This document shows positions 38,001 through 54,500 of a DNA stretch of 64,000 bases, one piece after another. Positions within the stretch are counted from its first letter, which is position 1; each line of letters begins with the position of its first letter. The notes beneath the pieces are model-generated. The model did no database searches, had not been told where the DNA came from, and was given only the letters and a program-made list of their open reading frames with translations. Position numbers and translations under genes: made by a program. Source of the DNA: Metallyticus violacea (lineage: Eukaryota; Arthropoda; Insecta; Mantodea; Metallyticidae); the NCBI GenBank assembly GCA_030762175.1, contig CM060843.1:24007501-24071500 (forward strand), given 5' to 3'.

Positions 38001-41000
38001 AAGCATAGCATGTGTGTATAAAAACCTGCAAATATTTCATACGAATTCTACTTTAAAAAAAGTCATTATTACTCTACAAAATATTAAAAAATCTATTTGT
38101 AACTGCTTACAAGTTGACATTCAGGTGTCTGTTTGAACATCGAGTTAGAACTTGTCCTTCCGGATCAAGTTGAACAGGTAGAGTTGAAGAAAAATCAACT
38201 TGCTTCAAGTGCTTGCAAACTTCCACGCCCGAATTAACTAAAGCTTGTTGCACTTTAACGTCAACATTGTTACATCAATTGAAAAGGAATCTTCTTCAGG
38301 ACACAAAGAGCGGGGTGCCTCAGACGATAACGCTTGAAAATCACATTCGGCAGGTGCCAAGCTCAAATCTCTTGAATTTTTTTCGCGATTCTCCCTGGTC
38401 GCTTAGGCGAATGCTGTAATAAATCCATTTCATCTCATTTCATTTTGCTGATTCTGTCGCAGGATCGAAATAGTTTGTGCTGTTTCGGATATGCTGATAG
38501 GTTGTGCTTTGGAAAGGTTTCTGCCTTTGAAAGCTGAGAAGCACGAGTTCCTTTGAGAAGAGTCCCGCCGGTGTCAAGAACCTTTATCTGCAAACAATAT
38601 AAGGGACCCCTTCTGCGTCCTCTTGGATTTCAGTTACTCGGTGTCTCCACCGAGGGCACAGGTACAGACAGCCATTGAGCACGTCTAAAGTACTGAAAGC
38701 CCTTTTCAATACGATGTATCATTCTTATCTCTGGGGAAAATAAAATAAATTATGTACAAAACAAATCTACATGTCGTGAAACAACTGAAAGTTAATATCA
38801 GTCTGGAGATCGTCTGCAATTCTCAACGAGAACCACAGCGCACGATGGGTAGCTTTTACAGAGATGTGAACAAAAACGGTGTATTTTCTATAAGCTTGGA
38901 TGATTTTTAGATCTTAAATCATCGTGAAAACAGTTTGTTTTCAATAATTATCAACATTGAATAGAGCTCATAGTCCGCACGTTCCCCACATATTGGCACG
39001 TTCCTCATATATAAAGATATCGCGCGAATGGCTCTCTCCAATTTTTAATATCTCTATTCATTTCATACATTTCTGTTTTACTTTTACCTTATTGTTACAG
39101 GTAGTTTTGGAAAGTCTTTGAAAGACCTGTAAATATAATTGTCCAAAACTTTCTTAATTGCTTACAGTGACCTCATACCATGCTACTTCTTCATAGCGCA
39201 ATTAGTTTTTAATGACGGTGTGTGAGTATAGTCAAAAACACTAGAATTAATTTACAAATAATATTCAGGTCTTTCACACTCAAATTAGAACCCAGGTGTG
39301 ACTCATGTTTTGTATTGCAGCTAATGAATTCCGGCTTCAGGTGGATGGTGGAGCTGTGGGTACAGATAGCCCTGCACCAGGCGGCTGTGGCCCTGAATTG
39401 CCCTTATCTCGTAATCCAAAAAAGGGTACAAGAAGGCGCACAATTGCATTGCGTGCTCCAACGGCTGAATTGAAAGCAGTGTGGCAAAACCTTATACAGC
39501 GACAAATGTAAGTTTACAACTGATGCATTCGAATGCAAGTCCCATTACTAAATTATCACTGGTCTGCATCATTTTAGAAGGGAATATTTTTCTAGGTCTA
39601 ATTTTAAATTTACTGCATGCTGAAATCAAAAATGCAACTCAATTTTCTCAGTTATGTTAGATTTTTTGCCATTGCATTTTTAAAAAGATCAAATTTCAGA
39701 AATAAACTATCTTCCAATTATGAATTTAAGTTAATTATAATTTTAAATCAAACATATATTCATTAAATTATTGCTATTATTTTTAGAAATAATAAATTTA
39801 TAACAAAAAAGGAATAATTAGGCTCTCCAGTTTGTTAAAATATTACTTATTTTATAATGAAGCCTTTATTGTGAAAACGTTATACTGCTCTAAATTACCC
39901 ATTACTCAATTTTTTTCCTATTTTATTAGAATTATTTAACATGTTTAGGTTTAACATTTTTCATAAATTTTTCATTGCATTAATATTACTTTAATGTTTA
40001 AAATACAATAATGTTTTAAATAGATTTTGTATAGGAAATAGTTAAGTTAAAAGTTATTGATTTATTAATTTTTTAAAAATATTTAGTGAACATTTGAGGA
40101 CTATGTTGAAAAACTGCCTCTTTCAGAGCTCTTTAAAGTGCTAAAACATGGAAAAAATTAATGTTCTAAGAAAAATAAGTCTAAAGTCAATGATCACCTG
40201 TATATAGTTTCAAGTTCATGTTTTACAGCCCAAAAAGCCATTATCAATAATTTTTGTTGCACTGCATGTTGATATAAACCTTAAAGTTCACAAAAATGAT
40301 TAAGAGGGTTACAGCAGTATTGAACACTCTTAGCATATCTGCTCCTATCCCCTTTTTCTCCCTCACTTCTCTCTAGTGCCCACACATGCATATGTTATCT
40401 TACTTTCTTAAGTCTTAACACTAAAAACAGATAATAAAATATAATGGAAAGATCAAAAACAACACTATTTATTGAGTGTATCCTATTTATTAATTCAGTG
40501 TATCCTTATTTGAGTGTACTTTTATATCTTTATATCTTTTATATTTTATATCTTTACTTATATTGTAAAGATTAACAAGAACATTATACATCATATTATC
40601 TATTAATTGCTTGCATATGAGTCATAAAGAATCTCAAAATTACAATCATTTTTAAAAATTATTTTCAATATAGCATGGGTCAAAATGTTTTCATTAAATC
40701 TGTATGCATTTTTACAGCATCTATCTAAATACTACAAGAGGTGGTACACCTGTGAGCAGCCCATTGGACTCACCTGATCCTCCAACAACATTGTCTGTTG
40801 CAACGTTGGACTCTTTCTCGCTACGACGTCAGGTGTGTCCCCTGCTACTGCAGCCCTCTCCTACTCCTCCTTGCCATTCACCTCCACCACTCTCTCCCAT
40901 TTCACACTCTAGTCCCAAACGATCAGCATCACATTAATATCATCATTTTACTGCTTTGCTTCACCAGTATGGTACAGTTTTATAACAAAAGTTTACACAC

Positions 41001-44000
41001 TTTTAAGGATCTAAGCTCACCTAACAATTGCTTATTCTATGTGCTGGTATTGTTTAAAATAAGAAAATCTGTGTTGAATTTGCATATTTTATAGAGCTTA
41101 AAGATTAGAGTGTGGATTTTGTTCTTTATTTAGATTTGATTCAAAGAAAGTACACAATTCAGTAATAATATTTTCTGGCTTAATGAAATGCTTGCTATAT
41201 TCCATGTGCCTTTGCTCATGACAACAGCTTATGTTAATTATTTAGAAAAGCATTTATTATAATTATTTTATTTCTCTATAGATCTCAGGATATAAATAGC
41301 CAAAATACAGTATAAGACGTAATGAACTATCATAATACTCTTCTCAGAAAATTAGTTCGTGACCTTTCTGCAGTTTTAACATATTTTTCTTATACATCAA
41401 TAGTTGTATTAAAACTTGAATCTTTCTCTTTTATTAACCATAAGAAAAACCATCTATGATCTATAAAATGCTTATATGCCTCCCTATTTTACTACTTAAA
41501 TATCATTATTCATTGCTAATAATGAATGTTCATACAGTAGCATTCAAAACAAAGTATTTCAAAACTTATGCACTGCCATTTACCTGAAACACCAGATGTT
41601 TTTGCCATAGAGCATAAGTGTATAATATTTTTGGGATTAAATTTTAAACTCCAAAGAATTTTAATTTTAAGAATCTAATGTTTTTCATTAATAATTTTTA
41701 TAAATCCTTCTCGCCTATCAATCCAAGTACCTGAATAAAATGATCAAAGCAGTGTGTCTGTGGTTTACATGAATATGCACCTAAAAGCTATGATTTAACC
41801 ATAGACAAGGGCATCTGCAAGTGGGGCAACTATTCAAACCTTATCCCCCACCCACACCTTAAGATTTTCTTTTTGGTGCAAATTTTTAAAAAAGCAAAAT
41901 AAAAATACTCTGGTGGCCTTCAAGTTGATTATAAAATAATTAGTAATCCACACATCTGCTTTATGTCATTATTAGATCTTTAACACCAATGTTGTCTTAA
42001 AGGTTACTTTGTTCTTCCCATAAGAATATTCTGCAAGTGCCCTTGACTATAGATTTGCTCTTCAAATAACACTGCATGTGAGAATGAACAAAAAGGTTAC
42101 CTGAAGAAATACTTTTTCCATCTTATCACATGTATATTGTTTATTTTGTGAACCAAAGCAAAGAGATTGAAACAAAGAAAATTAATAATTGCAGTATTTT
42201 CCTAACAATGACTGTTCTTACATATGATATTGGTTCTTGCTGCTAAATATTAAAAATAAAAATTGGTATTAAATAAGAAGTCGTGAACCTTAAAAGTCTC
42301 ATGTTAAATCATAAGATATGAAATAGTTGGAAGTTATTTCAGTGTATCTTAACAATAAATGCTCCCTGCAGCTAAAGTGACAGAATTGTTGTGTAATAAG
42401 TTTAACATATATATTACAGGGAAAAATATTTTAAAAAATCATTCTCGATGTACTGGCATGTTACATTTTAAAGAATGTTCCATATATGACAAATATGTAA
42501 AATATAAGTATAGAAGTACTACAAATATAATGCTTTATATCTATATTCATCTGAAACACCTTAATGATCTGACAAGTTAGAACACTGTGGATGAACACAC
42601 TATTTATGTTTATGATGTAATTTTTTCTTTTAAACTCAAAATGCATATATTGCAAGTATATAATCCATACATGTATGGAAAAAAAAATGTAAAAGGGGGG
42701 AATAAATGAATAGAAGATGCATTTTACAAATGAAAATATAAGATAATTGCTTTTAAAGAAATTGCGAAAAGAATAACTCAGTATTTAGGAAATAATAGCA
42801 AATATAGTAATTTGTTCAACATATATATATTTTAGGCACTGAAATAAAATACATTATCTTGTGTTAAATGCATTTTTAAAAGAGGTACAATATTACCAAA
42901 TATTAAATTTACATTTTAAAATTGTTAATCTAATTTAATCCACTATTGATCAAAAGGATAAAACTTATGCAGTGGTACCTCTCTATTTTTGCAAAAATGA
43001 TGCTCCATAAAGTAAAAGTTCTTCTGATACAAAAATAAACGTATTTACTATAATATGAAATATCCGATAAAAACATAAAACATTTAAAACAACATAACAA
43101 TCAACTCATTCTTTAAGGTGGCTTGAAGGTTTAAACTCAATATTCTGCAGCAAATTAATGTTTGCCTCATTGATAGTATATAATCTTCTAATATCCTTGA
43201 TAATTTATAATTTCATTATCCACATAGTGTTGATGAATAATAGCAAAATATTTTCATTCTATATAGAGAGGTCTTGGATAAGTAATTTGAAAATGGGCAA
43301 TCCAGAGTCACCAGAGTAAAATGTTGCAAATATGGAACATTGAATTAATTGCAGTTTACTACTCAGTTAATGGTAAGCGAAATAGGATTAAACTATGTAT
43401 TAGAATTACTTCATACCATCTTAGTGATCACAAGAAACTAGTTGTAAATAACTTAACCTATGGTATAACATAATTTAAGTTTATCACAATTTGCAGAATT
43501 TACATACTAATCACATGCTCACATGCCACTGCATTTATTTAGAAAAGGAATTTGATTGTTAACAACATAATTAGGATTTCATTTTGCCTAATATTGTGAT
43601 GTATCTATTATCAATTAGTTTATTGTCTTGTGACCATAAAGAATACTAATTCAATTTTCCTTTTATTGTGCCTTTATTTATCATATTTCAGTATATTCAA
43701 TATTAAATTTCTTGCCTTTAAAATATAACTCCATATTTCAATCATTGACTGTCAAGAGCATGTACTTTGCATCATGAATTGTTTTAAATTATTGTAATCT
43801 GAATTATTGCCATAGAAAGAAATATAATTCAGCAGTAAAACTGAAATGAAATATTACATTAATATGATCTTCATTCAACTCTACCACTTGCCTATTGTGT
43901 TAAATATAATACAACAGTGCACCAAAAGCATATATAATTCCTTTAATGATGGCATTATTGGTAACTAACAGCATGAAAAACCACATTAGCTATTGTACAC

Positions 44001-47000
44001 TAATTATTGAAATAGAATTTGACAGAAATCAGTGGTGTGCATATCGTTTGGAGATTTTATACCCTAACATGAATGTTTGAAACCATAGATCCTGGGTTCT
44101 GTATTTAAAATTACTTAATCTAAGACCACTGTTTACAGAGTAACAATATTTCAGTGTTGTTCATTAACATCCTATATATTTAAATTATTCTTATAGATAG
44201 AAATAAAAATATATAGTTAATAACTAAGATATAATGTATAACAAATACTCAGGTTTTTACAAAAATTATTTTCTACCTTTCTTATTAATATATTAAATAC
44301 TTTAATTACCTTAGCCATTGTTTTCATTTTCTATAGACAATTTTCAAATAATGTAGCCTGTTATTAACTTTAGAAAAATATTATTACGCTTAAAAATAAG
44401 AAAAGCAGATGAATTATTAAGTTAATAGAGATAAGATAAAGTGAGCATAATGTATATAGCATCATGATGGCCTAATAAAGTATGGGAGTAGCATTCTTAC
44501 TTTTGGTAGGTTAAAGTAGAAAATTTAAGTATTGTAGCTAAGTATGATGGTTATAATAAGGAGAATAATCTAGTACTGTTTTGGATTCAACTTTTCCTAG
44601 AACAAGTGCAATAACTTCACTACTCACCTTGGAAACAACCAATGAAGAGGAGGATAATCTTTATGAACTGAGATAGGAACAGTTCAAAATATAATATAAA
44701 TGTACTGACTAAATACCTGATTTTATTTTGGTAAGCTAAAAAAAGTAAACTATTTCCAATTTATAAGCTCTTGGATAGAAGCTTAAAAACGGTTTTTAAG
44801 ACTAGGAGACTCTATAATTATCTATGCTGAGTTTGTTTTCAGCTACACTAATAACTAATATGGAGGTGCTAAATATATTCAGAATATGGTGAAGAAAAAA
44901 TAAAAGTGGAAAGTAGCAATTGTGTTTCCATAACTATATGATGAAAGACATTAACTACTTGAAATAAACACATTATATTAATATAAGAAAACCAAGCTCA
45001 TAAGAAGCAAGTGTTAACTTGTCACAAAATAAAAACACTGTTTTGTTCTTGTATGTCAGTCAGAGAGCCTAAGCTATTCTAAGAATGTGCATCTTATTCA
45101 AGATTGCTAAATAGTCACAATATTTTAAGCACAATATTTAAGTTTTTATGCTGCCACAATGAGTTAATCTAAACAATATAGCAGATAACACCAAAGAGAA
45201 ACAAACCAAGGCTGAGTGTGAAACAAAATATAAATGTGTACATGTCAGAATGTTATTCAGAATTAGAAGATATTCATTACACTTTTATTCAACACCTACA
45301 ATGTGGTTAATCAGTGTTCTTTAAATATAATAAATATATAAAAATCAACATTTCTAAAAATCATTTAGTTCAAATTGTAACAACAGTATAGCAAAGAATT
45401 CTCATTAGATATTTTCATCTAAAGAAGAAAAAGAATAATGTGATGATGTTAAATACTAAGTTTTAGGCTGTTGATTGCAAATATTCCTTCCACAGCAATT
45501 ATTACACTAGTCTATGACTGTAAAACATTATAATTATTTCTGAACCTACTAAAGTAGTTTAATAAAAAATTGGTGTGCTAAACTTCAAAATATATTTTTA
45601 TTGACACTCTTTAGACTTTCATAGCAGGGCATTGTTGCTATTAAAATAGATCATTACTGAGCTGTTTTGCATTACTGAGCTGTTTTAACGTGGGAAGAGA
45701 CCTTAGAAATACAGCAGCATCCAGATAATATAAACAGAATCAGAGATTTTCAAATAAGCAAAACATGGAATCCATTATTAGTCAACAAATAACTGCAGCG
45801 TACCTTTTCATATTTCTAATGGTTCTGCTCCACTCTACCTCTCCAACACTTTTACTCAGTTCACTAGTGATCCTAGCTGCAGTAGCCAGTGAAAGCTTTG
45901 TTTTTTTAAATTTCAGTTAAAGAAAAATTGGCAAAATAGACTGGTAATGCAAAATTTTAATAATAAAATAATAACTTCTTTTATTGCTTCATGAAAGAAA
46001 CTTTGCAATAATTACATCATGTATCATAAAGTATAAATTATTTTATTAAAAATTTTAATATTTTAATAAAGGAAAAACTGCAGAAGTTATAAATGGTATG
46101 AACTACAACTCTGTCCATATAGCACAAATATATCTTTGTCCTGTTTATGAAATTTAGTATTTTGTAACATAAGCTGGCTTGATTACACTGTCATTGTTCC
46201 TGACATATTTTAGTCTAGTTTCTATGGCCTTGATAGTTATATATTAAATGAAACTATAGTATTTATAGAGCGATCATTAAGTACTTTCTTACTATTTCAG
46301 TGATCTTCCTAAAGTGATACATTATTACTATTGCCAGTTTTCTGGTCTTCCTAAATAGCATTTGTACCAATTTTTTTTTGTCTCTAATTTTCTGTGAGCT
46401 GTTTTTGTGCTGCTCTTTTTTCTAACTCTTTCACTTCTGCCTTGGTTTTTTATCTTTTAAATCTGATTATCAAATTACTGATTATGGTTTTTTTCAGCTC
46501 TCCACAATTTTGCACTTTCAGTACATTAAACAAGGGAAGGTTAATAGTATCATTTTGTAGTACTCCATTTGTCCTAGAAATATAAATATTTTGAATATAT
46601 GGCATTATAATCAAAATTATTAGACACAGAATATACCTAATAAAGCAGACATAAAGTTTTAATTAAATTCAACAATATCCATAATATCCAAATTACAAAT
46701 CACTGATTTTTGTTAAAATTTTACCTTAATATTATAAAAGAAAGGAGTAAATAAATAACATAATTATTTTGTAACAATATAATTGTGTTATTTTGTAACA
46801 AAATAGGTAATATTGCCATAATATATGTCCATATCAATTTCAAATATAATTTTTTGGGTTTTATTTTAATAATTTTGCCAGAATTTCAGATAATTGTACA
46901 TTTTTCCATTCCGAAATTTCTTCTATTAACTTTGCTTCTATAAATTGTATCTTCTTGGATTTCTCATTTCAGCATAGAATAACGTTTTACTAATATAATT

Positions 47001-48543
47001 TGTTCCATTATTGCCCTTTATATCTTCTGTTAGCCTCTTTATATCATTATGGAATCCTTTTCTTTGTTCTCCATTCAAAGAATCCACATTTTTGGGGGAA
47101 GTTTCAAATTTGTTACTTTCAGGAAACTTTAATGATAGCTGTATAATCTTTCCATACTGCCTTCTCTTCTACAGCCACCATAGATTCAACTTAGGCATTA
47201 AGCTTTTTGATATGAGCTCCATTTAAAATGCTTCATTTAAATTGCTCTTCAAGGAAACCAATTAGATATTTATGAAACAAGCATTATCTTTGTTTAAAAC
47301 CTTAGTAAATGTTTCAAAAACTTAAGTTTAATGTGAAGAGGTGATAAAAGCATTTGTAAAGAACTGATATAATTTTGATATTCAATATTCTTAGAAGCAA
47401 TAACCAAATTTCCTTAGGTTAACCAATCATTCTAAATTTAGACTCTGTTATCCCAATGTCAAATAAAACATGGGTATATGGTTCAGCCTTATTGTTGAAC
47501 CAACAAAGTGTTTAAATCAACACTTTTGTGTTCATGTCGTTAAATCAACCATAACAATAGTCATGCAAAATTCTCATATGATTCTTTGAGAATCATTGAA
47601 TGAGTTGCAGGAACTGAACCAAAAAAAATGTTGTTACAAAAGAGAATAATATTAAGCTTTTCATGTATTCATCATATTTTTTTGGTAGTACAAATTTTAA
47701 ATTCAGTTTAGGAACATTGTTGAAATAAATAAGAAGTTCCTTATAATGAAAACAAGAAATTAATTCACTTTTACAATTTCTATTCATGAAGTACAATGTG
47801 TTTCGGGTAGATAGGATTTTTTTCACTAAGTCTAGATTCTAAAATCTCAGCTGACTAAAAAGATTAGGTCTCTCGCCAAATATTTTCACACTATATAAAA
47901 ACTGATATGGCTTAAAAGAAGCTGCTAGCCAAAAGTCACTGTCATTTATTAAACATTCAACTTACCAAATGATAAAATTAAAATAGTTTTATTGTTGAAT
48001 GAATGGAAATACTTAGGAAGTGCAAAATATATAATCTCTTCTGTAAGTTTACCAAAAAGAATGTGTCTAAATAATTTGTCTCAGAAGAGATTATTAATGC
48101 ATGCTTCACTGTGTTAGATTTAAATTTAAAATTTAATTATTTAAATTAAATTTATTTTATTAATTAATATTGTGAAGATTTGAAGTTTTTCAGCACTGAT
48201 TGTGGATAATGGCTTCACAGGATCCCAGATGAGTAATTTTCTTGTTCAACTCCAAGCTTTCAGCCATCTTTAGTCTATAGCCTTCCTCATTCTCACAGAA
48301 TAAAGATGGCCAAAAGCTTGGAATTTGATAGGAAATAATTGACTAGATTTCCATAAAGTCATTACATAAGAGTGGATATAATTATCGATTATCAACTTGA
48401 ATACACATGAAATATCCTTTTCCTTTTATCTTTTCTTTTTGTAAGAGTAGCCTGAGAAATGATTATTGTTAATATAGGACTTTAAAAATACTAGGAGGGA
48501 GTGAATGTATGAAAAATCTTATCACATATATGAACCATATTAC

Positions 48544-48596
<53 letters not shown>

Positions 48597-51500
48597 CCAA
48601 ATTATTGTGTCTTTATTTTTTATTTTATTTATTTATTTTTTTATAATTTTTGTAAGTGCTCCAGAGAACTACCATTTAAATTTATTGAATACAGGATATT
48701 AAGGTGCACAGTATGTGCAAATACCTTCTGTAGGGGTACCCTGCTGTGATGTAAGGGTTATCTATTTAAGAATTAATATTTCAAGAATGTTCCATTCTGA
48801 TATAGTGATGTATGACTAGCAACTATTCTGAAACTAAAAAGTTCTTGAAGGTGGTACATATAAATAAAAATCAAGCAATGCATTCTTATGGGGAGATTTG
48901 AACATTTTATCTCCTTTATAAAGATGGCAGGCATTTTCACTTAAACCAGTTTCATTGCTATGGCACACAGTGCATGCAGAAGGACAATGTGTACTAATCA
49001 CAGACTAGTGTTATTAGTGTTTATTCACATCCTGAGTAAGTTAGTTATACAGTAAAATCCCTTGTATCCAGCAACTATGGGGCAAAGTCAGTGCTGGATA
49101 ACTGGAAAATACATGTATTGGTTGGTTATGCATAGATGTACTGCATTAACATTTTTCCATGCAGAAATTGGCTTTTTAATGTGGATTTTAAATATTAAAT
49201 TTTGAAATACAAACTTTATTTTCAGTACTTTATTTGCACTCATCTGTTAGATCATTATAATAAAAAGCATATTAAAATTGCTGTGCTTGATGATAATGTT
49301 AATTGTTGGCATATGACATCAAGATCAGGGTAACCAATATCCAATCAATTGCAACTATGAAAATGAAATTGTGGTGTACATTGATTTTTCCATTTAACTG
49401 TGCCCTATTATTTCCTTTTCCATTTTATTCAACAGCTCCAACTTCTGTTTGAATGTAAGAACATTTTGCTAAGCTACACGGAATCATCATACAGCAATTA
49501 ATTAATTCATTTTAACTATGCCATGCTATTATGCTTACTACTGTGATAGTATGAACTGTGAAGCAACACCTTATTGAAATTGCCACGCTGCTACTTGTGA
49601 AGCCACAAGTCCTTAGGCTATATCTGTGATAATATTAGAAGACAGTGAAAATTTCATCAAAATAACCACATGTCTAAATTTGAGATGTTCTTTTTTCCCC
49701 TCTCTTTTCTTATGCAAAAATACAATTACTGTGGTATTTTTTGGTTATTTGGATGCTAGGTATAAAGGATTTTACTGTATTTTAAAAATAAAAATCATAA
49801 AAGTTGTCAAAAATATTTATTCTATTGAATACAAAAATGAAAACAGAATTATAAGTTAAAACTTAAATAATGTTTTGAAGGAAGTATTTCAATCAACAGC
49901 TTTACTGTATGGTTCTTATATCTCTAAAATGAAAGAAAAATGTTTACTAGAACTGTTAAAACAGAAATTTACATGTTTCTTCCAGATTTATATATATTGA
50001 ATGTGTTGTTGTTACATTACAGAATCCATCCATAAAACTTGAACCCTCCACAAAATGAAAAATAAATGGCACAACTATTATATGTGCAACTTACATCTCT
50101 TAAGTCTGACATAAAATTATCATTTTATGATCTATGTATATCCTATGTACTGTAATATACTTAAATTGCTAGCTCTTCTTTTTCTTTAAAAACATAGCCT
50201 TTGTATTAATGTTAAGCAGACCAATTATGTGAACAATAAAAGTGTAGGTGCTTTGCTCACCATATAAACATTTTTTTTTCTGTGAACAATTTGTCAATGG
50301 ATCAGTGCTGCCAACAATATTATTATGAATTTCCTGAAAGAATTTTCTGATATTCTATAAAGAAGTAGATATTAAATTACTAAAATAAATATAAATATAA
50401 ATGGTAGTGACTTTTTTTATGCATATACAATTTTAACACACAATTTAAAAACCTTTAGCCTGACTGAAGATTTTTTTTATTTATGGACACTCTTTAACAG
50501 CTCAGGTCATCAGCGTTGGCTGAAGATGAGAACTAAATGTTCTCGAAACCAGTTCCATACATTTATGAAAAGTAAGTGAAGCTTTAAGAGTGTATAGTTC
50601 AACTGAATCATACAATGATATCAATTAATATAATATGTTCTTAATCATTTAGTGAGTCAATTTGATTTCGCAGGCAAGTGAAACTAGTTTTGCATAATTC
50701 AACAGTAAGTGGAGCATAAGATTATCAAATTGACTCACTAGATAATTAAGAACATATATTAACTATATTTATTTCTCTGTCTATAACCAATTATTATACA
50801 CATTGTATAGCATCATCTCTTTACCTACATATTTTAATTTAATAAATTTATTATTATTTGACATGGCTTACTTGTGTTTAAACACCTTATTAAGCTGCAA
50901 TAGGTGAAATTAAATAAACTTAACCACACTATTTACCTCTGGAATAGTGTAGATTTAATAGCCTAAATGCTCAAATCCTTCAATAACAGAAGAGAAAACA
51001 CATTTTCATTTTTATTTAATTTTTTAAACTTTTTAATTCCTTTCAGTAAGTAATGCAAATTTTTCAAAATACTGAATGAAATAAACTTATTATTAAGAGC
51101 ATTACTGTGAATTATATGTAACTATGTCAGTGTTCAATGTATACTTGTTATGTTATATCTTATGATAGCAAATTTCCTAAAAGTTTTGTAGGCTCTATGG
51201 AAATAAATAAATAATGTCTGCACATATAATTGACAGACTATTAGTGTTTAATGTTTATAGAGCATAAAAATTCCTAAAGCTTATTTTAAAGGTCAATTCA
51301 AAACTTATATTTAAAATCAAATTAAAATTAACATGAAAAAAAACCATAGTCTGCAGCTTTTAGCATTGTCTTTTTGTTCCTTTTGTTCTTTACAATACAA
51401 CAGGAGCTCATAGTTTTAAAACCATAAAATGAAATATTTCAAAGTTAGTCAATCATTTCTATGCTAAAAGACAAATAGAGATCTATGTTTAAAACATTAT

Positions 51501-54500
51501 TTGACAGCAAATATATATGTAGCAATTTTTTTTTTTTGAATGATTTATTTATGGACGCTCTTTAACATCTCAGGTCATCAGCGTCCCATTCAACTCAGGG
51601 CGTGAAACGGCCGACAAATTTTGCTCAGAGGCGTCTCTTTCAGGCTTGAGGTTCTTTTTCGTGCCGTAAATGTACGACACGGGACCCACGGCTTTACTTC
51701 CCTTCCGAAGGAAGCCATGCTTAGGATTTTTACGCCCCGAAAAAATCCATCGGTCCTGGCCGGGTTCGAACCCGCGATCATATGTAGCAAATAAATATCA
51801 TTATGTTGTCATATTTAATTAATATAAATATAGATCATACATATTCTTCAAAATGCCAACATCGAGTTTCTGCTTCTTTAGAATATCAGGAAATTTAATT
51901 AATTGTAACATAACCATTTGAGGAATTGGAAATCCTTCCAGAATGTTAGATGTAACAACACTTAATTATATTGAGACAATGGCAGAAAATAATGAATTAA
52001 TAGCTTTATTTTTACAAAGTAGCATCACTGATCCACACACTTAGTTCTCCCTAGTTCATTGAAATAAAAATTCCCTCAGAGCCCAGTACATTCATGTGCC
52101 TGAAGATTAACATTGAAGAAGTAATACAGGTATGGCACCATTTCCTTGGGAGTTTTATGTCTTTGTACCAGTTTCACTGTAATTTGTTCTAATTTATGCA
52201 TGGTTGTATCTGTATTTATGTACAGGAAGAACATTGAGAAATATGTAACTTATTACTTCCAAAATAATTTATTTCATTCAAGCTTTGACATATCTTGTTA
52301 ATATTTTATAGTTACTTTTGCGATGGAAGGTTCATTTTAAACACTTTCAAATACCAAGTTGTTTTAAAAATGTATCTGAAAATGTTTTGTAATTCATGAA
52401 ATGTATAGGCTGAGTTAGGTTAGGTATTAAATAATTAAATTTAAATCACAGGCCTTTAATTTTTTTCATGCCATTTCTTCAGTTTTGGGCTGCCATAATA
52501 ATTTATCTTAAATTTTATGTTGCAGCTGGAGTAGACAAGATAGATTAATAATAAAATGTGAGCCAAGAGATTATTATGGTAGTCCATTAGAACAGCATTG
52601 ATGGAAAGCCAACATCTATTTAAACTCCAATTAAGATTTGTACTTTTTTTAACCTAACCTAACTTTTCAAATAATTAGGCAAAATTTTAAGCATAAATTA
52701 CTATAAGGTCTTCCTGTACTTATTTCAGTAGTTAACTTGTAAACCTGTATTAAACTGTAATATTTTCTATCATTTAGAGTTTAAAAATATGCTAGATTTA
52801 TATGCCTACACAGATATAGAAAGAGAATTAATATTAGTAGAGTTCAGATGCAGTGAAAACCAAGTTGAAGATCTCTCTACATAGAGTTAAAATTTAACTA
52901 TTTAGATCTCTCTACATAGAGTTAAAATTTAACTATTAGTTTGGATGTTACTGGCATGAAATGTAGATTAGTTCAAAATAATTATTACAGAAGTTCTGAT
53001 TTTTTCTGAGTAATGTTTAGTGATATTACAATGTATTGTATGTACTATAAAATAACATTACCTTAAGCCTACATATGCCATTCATTTAACACTCAAACAT
53101 TTTATTAATTGCATTTATATTTACAGATGTAGCATTTTTTATGCTATTTAATTTTAAATAGCAGTACCTATATTAGGAAATGTAGAAATATAAGTATGAA
53201 TTTATACTTTTGAAGCTATTAACAGTGAAGTAGTAAAATAATATTGATATAGAATTGGTTTAGTGACACTTATACATTTACTTGATTTTATAATTGGACA
53301 TGTTTTGGGAACAATCACTCCCATCACCAGCAGTAGAACTGAATTGGTGAATTATAAGTGTCACCAAATCAACTCTTATCAACATTAGCAATATAAGTGC
53401 TTAAGGCAATAACATTCATACTCTTAGTCTATTTGAAGGTAAATACAACTTTAATTAGTGCTTTTTCTACTTCCATATATACTTTAGAAGTATGTAGGTT
53501 TTTTAGTAGTTGGCAGTATTCTCTTTTGCATTATAGACAATACTCTTCTGCAACTTAACGGCATAGCCCTTAAGATAAGCAAAATAAAATCAATTAAATT
53601 AATGCATGGATAGAAAATGTTTCAAAATGAAATGCACAAATTTTATTAAAAATACAATGCAGTACTATTTTAGAGTTAGAAATTTTTTTTTCCAGATAAT
53701 TTTCATATTTTTATGACATGCTCACATATTTTCCCATTGTGAACTATAAGGGGCGGTATTCTCCTCTTCCTTTCTTATTTTACCTACTATTCCTCCTTAA
53801 TATTACAGAAGTTGAAAGTAATATAATACATTGAAATAATGAAAATATAATCAAGAGTATTTACTTATGTGCTGTTTTTTCAGCAGTTAATGTCAAAATG
53901 ACAAAACAAACCATGTTTATTACTCAATTAGGTCTTTCAAGAAATGCAACATGTTTTAATTTATTTATAACCAATTCATCTTATCCAGAAAACTTTAATT
54001 TCTTATTTTAAAAACATAATGCTGCTTCCTTTGTTTCATTTGCCTCAATATTTCACTTTGGTACAATTACTGCTTTGGGTTTGTTTTGTGACCCTACTTT
54101 AAACTTTCTCTTTTTGGAATGGTGGGAGGGGAACTTCAGAGCATCCTGGAAATTGATGTTCATAGAACCACTAAGGACTTTGTCATTTCAAATGTGCCAA
54201 TATATCTGTCTTTTAGTACTTGTTCAACCACGTTTTTCAGAAGAATGGTACAATTACTATAGATAATACTTTAACAAAAATTTATAATTTATTTTGTTTT
54301 AGGAAAATTGTATTACAGTAAAATTGCCAAATCTGTATTCTTGCATCTAACAGTTATAATTTGGGATTGTATACATACATTTTTCCTTTTGAGTTCAGTT
54401 TTTTTAATGAAAACATTTAGAAGAGAACCTAACAAATATTTATAAATTTTTATTATTTTCATGTGAGTTATCTATGTAACCAAATGGAAAATTTATAATT

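Noticed and set aside
45799..45892. Exon-like Ser/Thr-rich stretch after AACTGCAG in intron 8
   Set aside because: The open frame would need an incoming phase of 2, but exon 8 ends in phase 0, and no donor follows before the stop.
48252..48330. Short inverted repeat in intron 8
   Set aside because: Arms too short and imperfect, no second copy; not enough to call a MITE.
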